A program made the position numbers and the translations under genes. This document shows, piece after piece, positions 8,170 to 16,407 of a DNA stretch of 45,819 nucleotides (positions are counted from its first letter, which is position 1; each line of letters starts with the position of its first letter). Under the pieces are notes generated by a model, which worked only from the letters and a program-made list of their open reading frames with translations, was not told the DNA's origin and made no database searches. Origin of the DNA: Rhodospirillaceae bacterium (lineage in GTDB: Bacteria; Pseudomonadota; Alphaproteobacteria; Rhodospirillales; 2-02-FULL-58-16); NCBI GenBank assembly GCA_013349695.1, contig DUZD01000001.1, forward strand, positions 1 through 45,819, given 5' to 3'.

Positions 8170-9171
8170 GAGAGCCTTGTCCACCGCCTGGATAACCGCC
8201 TCGACGGGGATGCGTTCGATCTCCTCGCCGCCGAAATCCGCAGCCCGGACGATGGTCAGGCATCCGCTCATCGGCCTGAATTTCTCGGGCGACGTCGTGC
8301 CGTAAAGCGAGATGAGCGGCCGCCCGCCGAGGGCCAACATGTGGCCGACGCCGGAATCATTGGAGAGGCACGCGGCAAACCGTTTCGATAAGGCAATGGT
8401 AAACTGCGGAGAAAAATGATGGGCTTCCTCGACCCCGTCCTCCTGCAAGGGAAACAGGGCTTCGGGAACGGCCCCGGCGAGCTCGCTTTTCCAGGCGATT
8501 TCCTTGGGGCCGAGGACGAATACGGGGATGCGCCTCCGCGCCGTTTGTTCTTTCGCCATGGCAACGAAATTTTGCAAGGGCCAGCACTTCGGCCTCCCCC
8601 CGGCGCCCGGCGCGATGCCGACATAGACCGGCCCCTCGGGCAGCAGTCCCGTCGCCTCTTCGGCGAGGGCGGGGTCGAGGTCCAGGTCCATGCCGGCCGG
8701 GGTCTCGAAGGCCTTCCCGCTGGCCAGTTCCAAGAGGTCGAGCAACTGGCGCAGCATGCTCTTGGGGCGTTGGTAGTCTTTCGGCGGTTTCCGAGAGGAG
8801 AGCAGAAAGCGCGCCGACGACGAGATAAACAGGCGATGAGGGACACGCTTCAACGACAGGCTAGCCCAGACAATTCTCTGGGTGTCGATGATCAAATCGA
8901 AGCGCCGGCCGGGCAAGGGGCGGCGCAAAAATTCCTTCGGATGCTGGCCGATACCGGCGTTTTCAATGACCTCGTCCAGGATGCCCTTGACCACCGGCGC
9001 CATGATGCCGGCATAGACGCTGGTTTCCTTGCCGGCGACCCAGGTGATGCGGGCGTCGGGAAAGGCCCGCCGCAAGGTCTGGACGAACGGTAGCTTGAGC
9101 AGGCCATCGCCGATGCGGTCCAAGCCGACGTATACCATGACGCTGGCGGGAGGCGTTCCGGGTTGGCTCAT
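8161..9171 (-). CDS. ADP-heptose:LPS heptosyltransferase-like glycosyltransferase (GT9)
   Basis: The 336-residue product from the ATG at 9171 has both GT9 halves. The N-terminal VYVGLDRIGDGLLKLPFVQTL is the acceptor-side Rossmann motif, and ITWVAGKE follows. The C-terminal half has VGIAPGAGGRPKCWPLQNF, then CLSNDSGVGHMLALGGRPL and SLYGTTSPEKFRP, the donor-binding pattern of WaaC/WaaF-type enzymes. It faces the GT9, methyltransferase and AmpG-like genes convergently. The start codon sits exactly at the edge of the palindromic element at 9170-9432, so the whole 5' untranslated region is element sequence and no strong ribosome-binding site is visible. An alternative ATG four codons upstream lies inside the element and is less likely. 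Confidence 0.87.
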   Translation of the reverse strand: MSQPGTPPASVMVYVGLDRIGDGLLKLPFVQTLRRAFPDARITWVAGKETSVYAGIMAPVVKGILDEVIENAGIGQHPKEFLRRPLPGRRFDLIIDTQRIVWASLSLKRVPHRLFISSSARFLLSSRKPPKDYQRPKSMLRQLLDLLELASGKAFETPAGMDLDLDPALAEEATGLLPEGPVYVGIAPGAGGRPKCWPLQNFVAMAKEQTARRRIPVFVLGPKEIAWKSELAGAVPEALFPLQEDGVEEAHHFSPQFTIALSKRFAACLSNDSGVGHMLALGGRPLISLYGTTSPEKFRPMSGCLTIVRAADFGGEEIERIPVEAVIQAVDKALSA

Positions 9172-9223
9172 ACCAAGGAGCACTGATAATGACCCATAGA
9201 GATCGCGTATGCAGCCCGTCGGG

Positions 9224-9274
9224 TAGGAGGAAAGCCGCCGGCGATGCGGTGCATCGTCAAGGCTTTCCGACGCC
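9224..9274 (+). repeat. Hairpin module copy A
   Basis: In order: TAGGA, 8-nt arm GGAAAGCC (9229-9236), 5-nt GCCGG, CGATGC (9242-9247), loop GGT, GCATCG (9251-9256), 4-nt TCAA, 8-nt arm GGCTTTCC (9261-9268), GACGCC. The two 8-nt arms are perfectly complementary and the internal loop is asymmetric (5 versus 4 nt). The same layout with different arm sequence occurs at 12-63 and 9328-9378. Confidence 0.75.
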
Positions 9275-9327
9275 CTCCGACGGGCTGCATACGCGACCGA
9301 AACGGCGGCTTCCCAAGGCTTTTGGAC

Positions 9328-9378
9328 GGCGTCGCGCCCGCCTTACGATGCCCCGCATCGCTGCGCCGCGCGCTCCTA
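9328..9378 (-). repeat. Hairpin module copy B (inverted relative to copy A)
   Basis: Read on the minus strand: TAGGA, arm GCGCGCGG, 5-nt CGCAG, CGATGC, loop GGG, GCATCG, 4-nt TAAG, arm GCGGGCGC, GACGCC. The segment lengths are identical to copy A (8, 5, 6, 3, 6, 4, 8). The arms share almost no sequence with copy A yet pair at 6 of 8 positions. Confidence 0.7.
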
Positions 9379-9544
9379 GCCAAAAGTCTTGGGAAGCCGT
9401 CTCTATGGGTCATTATCAATGCTCCTTGGTATCATGGCGCATCTCCGGGGCAAGGTCGGCCGTATCGGTTATCATAGGGCATGCCGGTGGGCAAGGGCCT
9501 GTGGTTATTTCGCCCGGGCTCTTACAAAAATGGAGGATTTATCG

Positions 9545-10069
9545 ATGACCGACAGGATCGCCATCGTCGAAGGCGACATCACCAAACTGCAAGTGGACGC
9601 CATCGTCAACGCCGCCAACGAATCGTTGCTCGGCGGCGGCGGCGTCGATGGCGCCATTCACCGGGCCGCCGGACCGGAGCTTGTCGAGGAATGCCGCAAA
9701 CTGGGCGGTTGCCCCACCGGCGAGGCCCGCATCACCAAAGGGTACAAGCTTCCAGCCAGCCACGTTATCCATACCGTTGGCCCGGTCTGGCAAGGCGGCG
9801 GCCAGAACGAGGACGGCTTGCTCGCCAATTGTTACCGGCACTCTTTGGGACTGGCCGTCGGTAACAATTTAACCTCGGTCGCCTTTCCGGCGATTTCCAC
9901 CGGCGTCTACCGTTTTCCCATCGAACGCGCCGCCAAAATTGCCGTCGGAATGGCGGCTAAATTCCTGGACGATAACGATAGCTTGGAGAAAGTCATCTTT
10001 TGCTGCTTCGGCCAACCCTCGGTCGAGGCCCACGAGAAGGCGCTGGCTGTTAGAAAAGCACGTCGTTGA
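9545..10069 (+). CDS. Macro-domain protein (O-acetyl-ADP-ribose deacetylase-like)
   Basis: The 174-residue product is a single macro domain that binds ADP-ribose or its derivatives. The YmdB-type signature is clear: VEGDITKLQVDAIVNAANES, then LLGGGGVDGAIHRAAG, GEARITKGYKLPASHVIHTVGP and AFPAISTGVYRFP. Members of this subfamily remove the acetyl group from O-acetyl-ADP-ribose or mono-ADP-ribose from proteins; which one applies here cannot be told. The ATG at 9545 has a good ribosome-binding site (GGAGG about ten bases upstream), ruling out the longer frame that begins inside the repeat element. Confidence 0.93.
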   Translation: MTDRIAIVEGDITKLQVDAIVNAANESLLGGGGVDGAIHRAAGPELVEECRKLGGCPTGEARITKGYKLPASHVIHTVGPVWQGGGQNEDGLLANCYRHSLGLAVGNNLTSVAFPAISTGVYRFPIERAAKIAVGMAAKFLDDNDSLEKVIFCCFGQPSVEAHEKALAVRKARR

Positions 10070-10085
10070 TTAAACTTGAAAAACT

Positions 10086-10586
10086 CTAGTTCCGGGGCTT
10101 GAGTTCATGGGCATGGACGTTGGCGCCGCCGTTTTCCTCGAGAATGGACGCCGCTGTCCGTTCCCGGGTTTCATCCTCGGCCCGCACCCAGAGGATGATG
10201 CTTCCCGCCTCGAGTGAACGGGCGAAATCCTCGGTATGCGGCGTCGAGGTAATTTCGTCGAGCAATTCCTTGGCGGCGATGCCGGCCGTGGCGGCGCCGA
10301 CGAGCCCGGCGATGGTGGCGGCGATGGTTCCGCCGGCGAGAAAGATGGCGCCGGAAGCCACCAGCGGCCCCTCGTATTTCAATTCGCCGACCAGCGCGCT
10401 CAGCACGTCCTTCCAGGGCTCGCCCGGCTTGCCGGCGGCGTCGATGGACTGGTGCGAGCTGAGCAGGCTCAGTTCGGAGCGCTCGAAGCCGGCCGCCGTC
10501 AGCGCCGTGACCGCGGCCTCCAGGCTATCGCGGCCGGCAAACAGGCCGATCACTTCCCGCGTCGGGGTCTCGGTGGCGTCGGTCAC
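10086..10586 (-). CDS. Small protein with glycine-rich hydrophobic segment, unknown function
   Basis: This 166-residue protein begins EVIGLFAGRDSLEAAVTALTAAGFERSELSLLS, a ferredoxin-like N-terminal pattern seen in general-stress/DUF1269-like proteins that have a short alpha/beta domain followed by a glycine-zipper membrane segment. The central part (about 75-110, LVASGAIFLAGGTIAATIAGLVGAATAGIAA) is glycine/alanine-rich and probably inserts in the membrane. The tail (SLEAGSIILWVRAEDETRERTAASILEENGG) is soluble. It ends 17 bases from the convergent macro-domain gene and is divergent from mutS. No catalytic motif is visible. Confidence 0.7.
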   Translation of the reverse strand: MTDATETPTREVIGLFAGRDSLEAAVTALTAAGFERSELSLLSSHQSIDAAGKPGEPWKDVLSALVGELKYEGPLVASGAIFLAGGTIAATIAGLVGAATAGIAAKELLDEITSTPHTEDFARSLEAGSIILWVRAEDETRERTAASILEENGGANVHAHELKPRN

Positions 10587-10674
10587 GGCTATACACCTTC
10601 AAGGGACAGACTCATTTCGACCATTTTGCCCTAGAAGCATGGCGATTCATAGCCCTTGTCTTATCGGCCGTGTT

Positions 10675-13452
10675 ATGGTGCGCGCCGTTAACTTTCAAGG
10701 AACCGGCCCGAACCCCAACCCAAGCGTCGTCGCCTTGCGCCAGCAGAGCCCTGACACCTCGCGTGATGCCGCCCTCCCCGCCGCCGCGGCCGGTAACGAC
10801 ACCCCCAAGACGACGCCGATGATGGACCAGTATCTGGCCGTCAAGGACAACCATCCCGATTGCTTGTTGTTCTACCGCATGGGGGATTTCTACGAGCTTT
10901 TTTTCGACGACGCGGTGACCGCGGCGAAAGCGCTGGACATCGCCCTGACCAAACGGGGCAAACATTTGGGGCGCGACATTCCGATGTGCGGAGTGCCGGT
11001 GAAAAGTCACGAGGCGTATCTGGCCAAACTCATCCGCAAGGGGTTCAGGGTCGCCGTCTGCGAACAGACCGAAGATCCGGCGGAAGCGAGAAAACGGGGG
11101 ACCAAGGCGGTCGTCCGCCGTGAAGTCGTCAGGGTGATCACCGCCGGCACGATCACCGAGGACTCGCTCTTGGATGCCCGGCGCCACAATTACCTTGCCG
11201 CCTTGGCCGAGGCGAAAGGAGCCCTGGGCCTGGCCTGGATCGACATCTCGACCGGCGCTTTTCAGACCCAGCCGGTGGAAACCAAGTTTTTGAACGCCGC
11301 CTTGGCCCGTCTGCAAGCCGGCGAGTTGCTGGTCTCCGAAGCCCTGCAACAGCGCCTGTTCGAGATCCTGAGCGATTGGAAAGACCGGCTGAGCCCGCTG
11401 CCGACGAGCCGCTTCGATAGCGAAAATGGCCGCCGCCGCCTTGAGAACCTCTTCGCCGTCAAAACCCTTGACGCTTTCGGCGACTTCTCGAGGGGCGAAC
11501 TGGCGGCGGCGGGGGCGTTGGTCGATTATGTGGAACTGGCCCAGAAAGGCCGCTTGCCGAGGCTGGCGGCGCCGGTACGCCTGGCCGGCGGCGCCGTGAT
11601 GGAAATCGACGCCGCCACCCGGCGCAACCTGGAACTCACCGAAACCCTGTCAGGCGAGCGCAAGAGCAGTCTGTTGAGCATCATTGACCGGACCGTGACC
11701 GGCGCCGGCGCCCGGCTTCTGACGTTGCGCCTGTCCGCTCCGTTGACGGACGCCGCCGCCATCGGGGGCCGCCTTGACGAGGTCCAGTTCTTCATCGAAA
11801 ACGAACGCCCGCGGGAGTCCTTGCGGGACCTGTTGAAGGCCTCGCCCGACATCGAACGGGCGCTGTCGCGGCTGACGCTGGGCCGCGGCGGCCCGAGGGA
11901 TCTGGCCGCCGTCCGCGACGGGCTGGCCTTGACCTTCGAGGTGCGTAAAACCATTCGCTCGGGCGGCCTTTCCGGCATTCCTCGCGGCATCGAATCTTCT
12001 TGCCGGGAACTGGGCCGGCACGGCGAACTCGTCGATCGGCTGGCCAGCGCCTTAAGTCCGGAATTGCCCTTGAATGCACGCGACGGCGGTTTCATCGCCA
12101 GGGGGCACGCGCCGGAACTTGACGAGCTTATCGCCCTTCGCGATGAAAGCCGGCGCCTGGTCGCCAACCTGCAAAGCCGTTACGCCGCCGAGACCGGCGT
12201 TCAGTCCCTCAAGATCCGCCACAACAACGTGCTCGGTTATTTTATCGAGGTTGCGTCCAAGCAGGCGGACAAGGTGGCGTCCGGGCCCGAAGATCCCTTC
12301 ATCCACCGCCAGACCATGGCCAGCGCGGTGCGTTACAGCACCGTCGAACTGGGCGAGCTGGAAGCACGCATCGCCACCGCCGCCGAGCGGGCCTTGGCCG
12401 TGGAACTCAAATTGTTCGACGGCCTGGTCGGCGAGGTGGCGCGGCATTCGGAGCCGGTGGCCGCCGCCGCCGCCGCCCTCGCCGGGCTCGACCTGGCTTC
12501 CGCCCTGGCCCGGTTGGCGGTCGACCGGCGCTATTGCCGGCCGGCGTTGGATGACGGTCTCGGTTTCGAAATCAAGGCGGGACGCCACGCGGTGGTGGAA
12601 GCCGCCCTCGAGGAAAGCCAGGAAGGGACCTTCGTCGCCAACGACTGCCGCTTGGGCGGCGGCGACGGCGACGACGATGGCGACGGGCGTCTTTGGTTGC
12701 TCACCGGCCCCAACATGGCGGGCAAGAGCACCTTTTTGCGGCAAAACGCGCTGATCGTTCTGATGGCGCAAATGGGCTGTTACGTGCCGGCCGAGAGTGC
12801 GCGGATCGGCGTCGTCGACCGCCTGTTCTCGCGGGTCGGAGCGGCCGACGACCTGGCGCGCGGGCGCTCGACCTTCATGGTGGAAATGGTGGAAACCGCC
12901 GCCATCCTCAACCAGGCCGGCCAGAAGGCCTTGGTGATCCTGGATGAAATCGGCCGCGGAACGGCGACTTTCGACGGTCTTTCCATTGCCTGGGCGGTGG
13001 TCGAGCACTTACTCGATATCAACCGCTGCCGGGCCCTGTTCGCCACCCACTATCACGAACTGACGCCATTGGCGGCGAAGCTTCCCGGCCTTTCCTGCCA
13101 TACCATGAAGGTCAAGGAATGGCGGGGCGACGTGGTGTTCCTGCACGAAGTCGGCGGCGGCGCCGCCGACCGCTCTTACGGCATCCACGTCGGGCAGTTG
13201 GCGGGTTTGCCGGCGGCTGTCGTCAAGCGGGCGGAACAGGTATTGGAAACCATCGAGAAAGGCCAACAGTCATCGGCGGTGACGCGGCTGGCCGACGACC
13301 TGCCGCTGTTCGCGGCGGCCGAGGATCAGGCGGCCGCCGCCAAAGGCCCCTCGCCGGTCGAGGCGGCGCTGGCCGAGGTCCAGGCCGACGAACTGACGCC
13401 GCGCCAAGCCCTTGACTTGCTCTACCGGCTGATAGAACTGTCAAGGGAATGA
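10675..13452 (+). CDS. mutS: DNA mismatch repair ATPase MutS
   Basis: MutS recognises mismatches and small loops and recruits MutL. The protein is about 925 residues from the ATG at 10675. Domain I has TPMMDQYLAVK and FYRMGDFYELFFDD with the mismatch-probing Phe-x-Glu. The lever and clamp regions follow. The ATPase domain has Walker A GPNMAGKSTFLRQN, Walker B VILDEIGRGTATFDG and the FATHYHELT switch. The C-terminal tail (LTPRQALDLLYRLIELSRE) is the dimer/tetramer helix pair. The first 45 residues are a non-conserved extension; the start is uncertain, with an in-frame ATG at 10639 as an alternative. A small insert GGGDGDDDGDG lies before Walker A. Downstream glnD begins after about 105 bases. 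Confidence 0.96.
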   Translation: MVRAVNFQGTGPNPNPSVVALRQQSPDTSRDAALPAAAAGNDTPKTTPMMDQYLAVKDNHPDCLLFYRMGDFYELFFDDAVTAAKALDIALTKRGKHLGRDIPMCGVPVKSHEAYLAKLIRKGFRVAVCEQTEDPAEARKRGTKAVVRREVVRVITAGTITEDSLLDARRHNYLAALAEAKGALGLAWIDISTGAFQTQPVETKFLNAALARLQAGELLVSEALQQRLFEILSDWKDRLSPLPTSRFDSENGRRRLENLFAVKTLDAFGDFSRGELAAAGALVDYVELAQKGRLPRLAAPVRLAGGAVMEIDAATRRNLELTETLSGERKSSLLSIIDRTVTGAGARLLTLRLSAPLTDAAAIGGRLDEVQFFIENERPRESLRDLLKASPDIERALSRLTLGRGGPRDLAAVRDGLALTFEVRKTIRSGGLSGIPRGIESSCRELGRHGELVDRLASALSPELPLNARDGGFIARGHAPELDELIALRDESRRLVANLQSRYAAETGVQSLKIRHNNVLGYFIEVASKQADKVASGPEDPFIHRQTMASAVRYSTVELGELEARIATAAERALAVELKLFDGLVGEVARHSEPVAAAAAALAGLDLASALARLAVDRRYCRPALDDGLGFEIKAGRHAVVEAALEESQEGTFVANDCRLGGGDGDDDGDGRLWLLTGPNMAGKSTFLRQNALIVLMAQMGCYVPAESARIGVVDRLFSRVGAADDLARGRSTFMVEMVETAAILNQAGQKALVILDEIGRGTATFDGLSIAWAVVEHLLDINRCRALFATHYHELTPLAAKLPGLSCHTMKVKEWRGDVVFLHEVGGGAADRSYGIHVGQLAGLPAAVVKRAEQVLETIEKGQQSSAVTRLADDLPLFAAAEDQAAAAKGPSPVEAALAEVQADELTPRQALDLLYRLIELSRE

Positions 13453-13557
13453 CGCCGCCGAGACGAACCTTGCCGAGGCCTGTATTTCCCCAAGAAAGAA
13501 GAGGTGCGGAGCCCATGGGCGGTTTATATAAATAGCCAACGAGGTTTTGCATCAGCC

Positions 13558-16314
13558 ATGGCCAACATTCGCAATCGGCGCGATATCGTTGACGTCGAGG
13601 CCCTCAAGGGCGAACTCGAGGGCCTGGTCGGCTGGTCCGGCTATACCTCTAAAACGCGAACGAAAGTGCTGGAAATTTTCAAAGCGGCGCTGCGCGGCGG
13701 CGACAACGAAATCCGCCGACGCTTCGAGCATGACGCCGCCGCCGGCTCCGAGGTGGTCCACTTTCGGGCTTTTCTCGCCGACCGGATCATCCGTGCCATC
13801 CATGATTTTGTTCTCGAGTACGTTTATCCCGTCGCCAACCCAACCACGGGCGAGCTGATTTCGATCGTCGCCACCGGCGGTTACGGCCGCGGCGAGCTGG
13901 CGCCCTATTCGGACATCGATCTGATGTTCCTGCTGCCTTACAAACGGCCCCCACATACCGAGCAGATGGTCGAGTACATGCTCTACATGCTCTGGGATTT
14001 GGGGCTCAAGGTGGGCCATGCCACCCGTTCCATCGATGATGTTGTTCGCTTGGCCTTGCGCGACACGACCATCCGTACCAGCCTGTTGGAAGCGCGTCTG
14101 CTGTTGGGGGACGAGGCGTTGTTCCGTCAATTCAAAGAACGTTTCACCAGCGAAGTTGTTTCCAAACGTGGCGCCGCTTTCGTCGAGGCCAAGCTGGCCG
14201 AACGGAACGCCCGCCACGAGAGGATGGGGGACACCCGCTACGTGCTGGAACCCAATATCAAGGAAGGCAAGGGGGGGTTGAGGGATTTGCAGACCCTGTT
14301 CTGGATCGGCAAGTTTCTCTATCGGGTGGACGACGTGGACGGCTTGGTGAAGCGGGGCGTGTTGACGCCCGTGGATGCTTATCGATTCAACAAGGCGCAA
14401 AATTTCCTGTGGACGGTGCGCTGCCATCTGCATTACCTGAGCGGACGGCCGGAAGAGCGTCTGACCTTCAACGTGCAGGACGAGATCGGCCGCCGCATGG
14501 CCTATCGGAACCATGCCGGCACGCGCGGGGTCGAGAGGTTCATGAAGCATTATTTTCTGGTCGCCAAGGACGTCGGCGACCTGACCCGCGTTCTCTGCGC
14601 CGTCCTCGAGGAACAACATAAAAAACGCCGCTTCCGTCTACCGTCGTTTTCCTTCCTGAAACCCAACATTGACGGTTTCGAAATCGATGGCGACCGCCTG
14701 ACGGTGGCCAGCGAAGATGCTTTCGCCAAGGATCCGGTCAAACTGATCCGCCTGTTTCACGAGGCGCAACGCCACCGCCTCGACATCCACCCCAAGGCTC
14801 TGCGCCTGGTCGACCAGAACCTGAAACTGATCGACGGCGAATTTCGCTCCAACCCGGAAGCCAACCGTTTGTTCATGGACATCCTTTGCGCCGACGAGGA
14901 TCCGGAAACAGCGCTCAAGCGCCTCAACGAAGCCGGCGTCCTGGGCCGGTTCATCCCCGATTTCGGGCGCGTCGTCGCGCAGATGCAATACGACATGTAC
15001 CACGTCTATACGGTGGACGAACACACCATCCGCGCCATCGGCATCCTCCACCAGACCAACAAGGACCCGTTGAAAAAAGATTATCCCATCGCCAGTTCCG
15101 AGGTCGGCGAAACCCAGTCCCGGCGGGCGCTTTATCTGGCCGTGCTCCTGCACGACATCGCCAAGGGCCGCGGCGGCGACCATTCGCGGATCGGCGCCGG
15201 GCTGGCCGAAAAGCTGGGACGGCGTTTCGGCATGAACGACTGGGAAACGGAAACGGCCTCCTGGTTGGTGCTCCACCACCTGGCGATGAGCGCCACCGCC
15301 TTCAAACGCGATCTCGACGATCCCAAAACCGTCAGCGATTTCGTCGCTCTCGTTCAATCCCCGGAACGGTTGCGGTTGCTGCTGATCCTGACCATTGCCG
15401 ACATCAAGGCGGTGGGACCGGGCATCTGGAATGGATGGAAGGCGGGACTTTTGCGGCAACTTTACAACCGCGCCCATGAGAAAATGTCGGGCGGGCTGCC
15501 CACGGAACTGCGCGACCAGCGGGTTGAAGCCGCTAAAGGCGCGCTGCGCGAAAAACTTTCCGGCTGGGCCGAAAGCGAAGTGCAAAAGCACATCGCCAAA
15601 GGCTATCCGCAATATTGGCTGGCCTTCGATCCCGACACCCACCTCCGCCATGCCCTTTTGATGCATGAAGCCGAGACGATGAACAAGGCCCTGCAAATCG
15701 AGACCCGCGTCGACCATACCCACGACGTCACCGAGGCCATCATCCACACTCCCGACCATCCGGGGCTGTTTGCGCAAATCGCCGGCGCCATGTCGCTCAG
15801 CGGCGCCTCCATCGTTGATGCCAAGATCATGACCCTGGCCAACGGAATGGCGCTTGATACCTTCTGGATACAGGATTCGCGCGGCGGCGCTTTCGCCAGC
15901 CAGAGGCGGCTGCAAAAGCTCTCGGGGCTGATCGGCGAGGCGCTTTCCGGCAAGATATACATGGCCAGGGACTTGAGAGCCCTCCGCCGCCGCGCCCTGC
16001 CCGGACGCGCCCAGGTTTTCAAGGTGCCGCCCAGGGTGGTGGTGGACAACAAGGCCAGCGCCAAGCACACGGTCATCGAGGTCAACGGCCGCGACCGGCC
16101 GGGATTCCTCCACGACGTAACCGCCCAACTGACGGCTCTCGGCTTACAAATCGTCAGCGCCCATATCTCCACTTACGGCGAGCGCGTGGTCGACGTCTTT
16201 TACGTCAAGGATGTTTTCGGCCTGAAAGTGGAGCACGAGGATAAACTCAAGGAAATCGATCAACGGCTCACGGCGGCCATCGCCCCGGCCGCCGACGATG
16301 TGGCGGCGGAGTAA
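13558..16314 (+). CDS. glnD: [Protein-PII] uridylyltransferase / uridylyl-removing enzyme
   Basis: GlnD senses glutamine and adds UMP to, or removes it from, PII proteins (GlnB/GlnK), setting nitrogen metabolism. The 918-residue protein has all parts. The nucleotidyltransferase domain has GGYGRGELAPYSDIDLMFL. A linker region has EGKGGLRDLQTLFWI. The HD domain contains VLLHDIAKGRGGDHS, where the metal ligands for uridylyl removal lie. Two C-terminal ACT domains follow (HPGLFAQIAGAMSLSGASIV and RPGFLHDVTAQLTALGLQIV), which bind glutamine. The ATG at 13558 is chosen because homology begins just after it; an in-frame ATG at 13504 would add 18 unconserved residues. The order mutS-glnD-murJ is common in Rhodospirillales. 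Confidence 0.96.
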   Translation: MANIRNRRDIVDVEALKGELEGLVGWSGYTSKTRTKVLEIFKAALRGGDNEIRRRFEHDAAAGSEVVHFRAFLADRIIRAIHDFVLEYVYPVANPTTGELISIVATGGYGRGELAPYSDIDLMFLLPYKRPPHTEQMVEYMLYMLWDLGLKVGHATRSIDDVVRLALRDTTIRTSLLEARLLLGDEALFRQFKERFTSEVVSKRGAAFVEAKLAERNARHERMGDTRYVLEPNIKEGKGGLRDLQTLFWIGKFLYRVDDVDGLVKRGVLTPVDAYRFNKAQNFLWTVRCHLHYLSGRPEERLTFNVQDEIGRRMAYRNHAGTRGVERFMKHYFLVAKDVGDLTRVLCAVLEEQHKKRRFRLPSFSFLKPNIDGFEIDGDRLTVASEDAFAKDPVKLIRLFHEAQRHRLDIHPKALRLVDQNLKLIDGEFRSNPEANRLFMDILCADEDPETALKRLNEAGVLGRFIPDFGRVVAQMQYDMYHVYTVDEHTIRAIGILHQTNKDPLKKDYPIASSEVGETQSRRALYLAVLLHDIAKGRGGDHSRIGAGLAEKLGRRFGMNDWETETASWLVLHHLAMSATAFKRDLDDPKTVSDFVALVQSPERLRLLLILTIADIKAVGPGIWNGWKAGLLRQLYNRAHEKMSGGLPTELRDQRVEAAKGALREKLSGWAESEVQKHIAKGYPQYWLAFDPDTHLRHALLMHEAETMNKALQIETRVDHTHDVTEAIIHTPDHPGLFAQIAGAMSLSGASIVDAKIMTLANGMALDTFWIQDSRGGAFASQRRLQKLSGLIGEALSGKIYMARDLRALRRRALPGRAQVFKVPPRVVVDNKASAKHTVIEVNGRDRPGFLHDVTAQLTALGLQIVSAHISTYGERVVDVFYVKDVFGLKVEHEDKLKEIDQRLTAAIAPAADDVAAE

Positions 16315-16407
16315 TCCGGCTTTTGGATCCGCAGCCATCGGAGCGGCGCCCGCCGCCGGCATCATGTCCGTCTTTTTGGCGCCATAAAAAACCGTTAGGC
16401 CAGCGAT

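Larger units (their letters stand above)
9170..9432. mobile_element. 263-bp composite palindromic element (REPIN/MITE-like) with two internal hairpins
   Basis: Terminal inverted repeats of 33 bp (9170-9202 and 9400-9432) match at 32 of 33 positions and begin ATACCAAGG. Inside lie two further hairpins. One spans 9204-9295 with a perfect 19-bp outer stem. The other spans 9306-9399 with a 20-bp outer stem containing a single G.T pair. Each ends in a CGATGC/GCATCG stem-loop, in opposite orientation, so the whole can fold as a three-way junction. TA dinucleotides at the ends fit an IS630/Tc1-type target site, but no transposase is present, so it would be non-autonomous. It separates the GT9 gene (start at 9171) from the macro-domain gene. 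Confidence 0.8.

Noticed and set aside
10099..10674. A 190-residue N-terminal extension of MutS
   Set aside because: It overlaps the antisense small protein gene and has no MutS similarity. MutS homology begins well after 10675.
14638..16128. A 496-codon frame opposite glnD, and similar ones opposite deacetylase (21215-22348), lnt (29434-30645) and pnp (40593-41978)
   Set aside because: All are antisense shadows of strongly conserved proteins. None shows recognisable domains.
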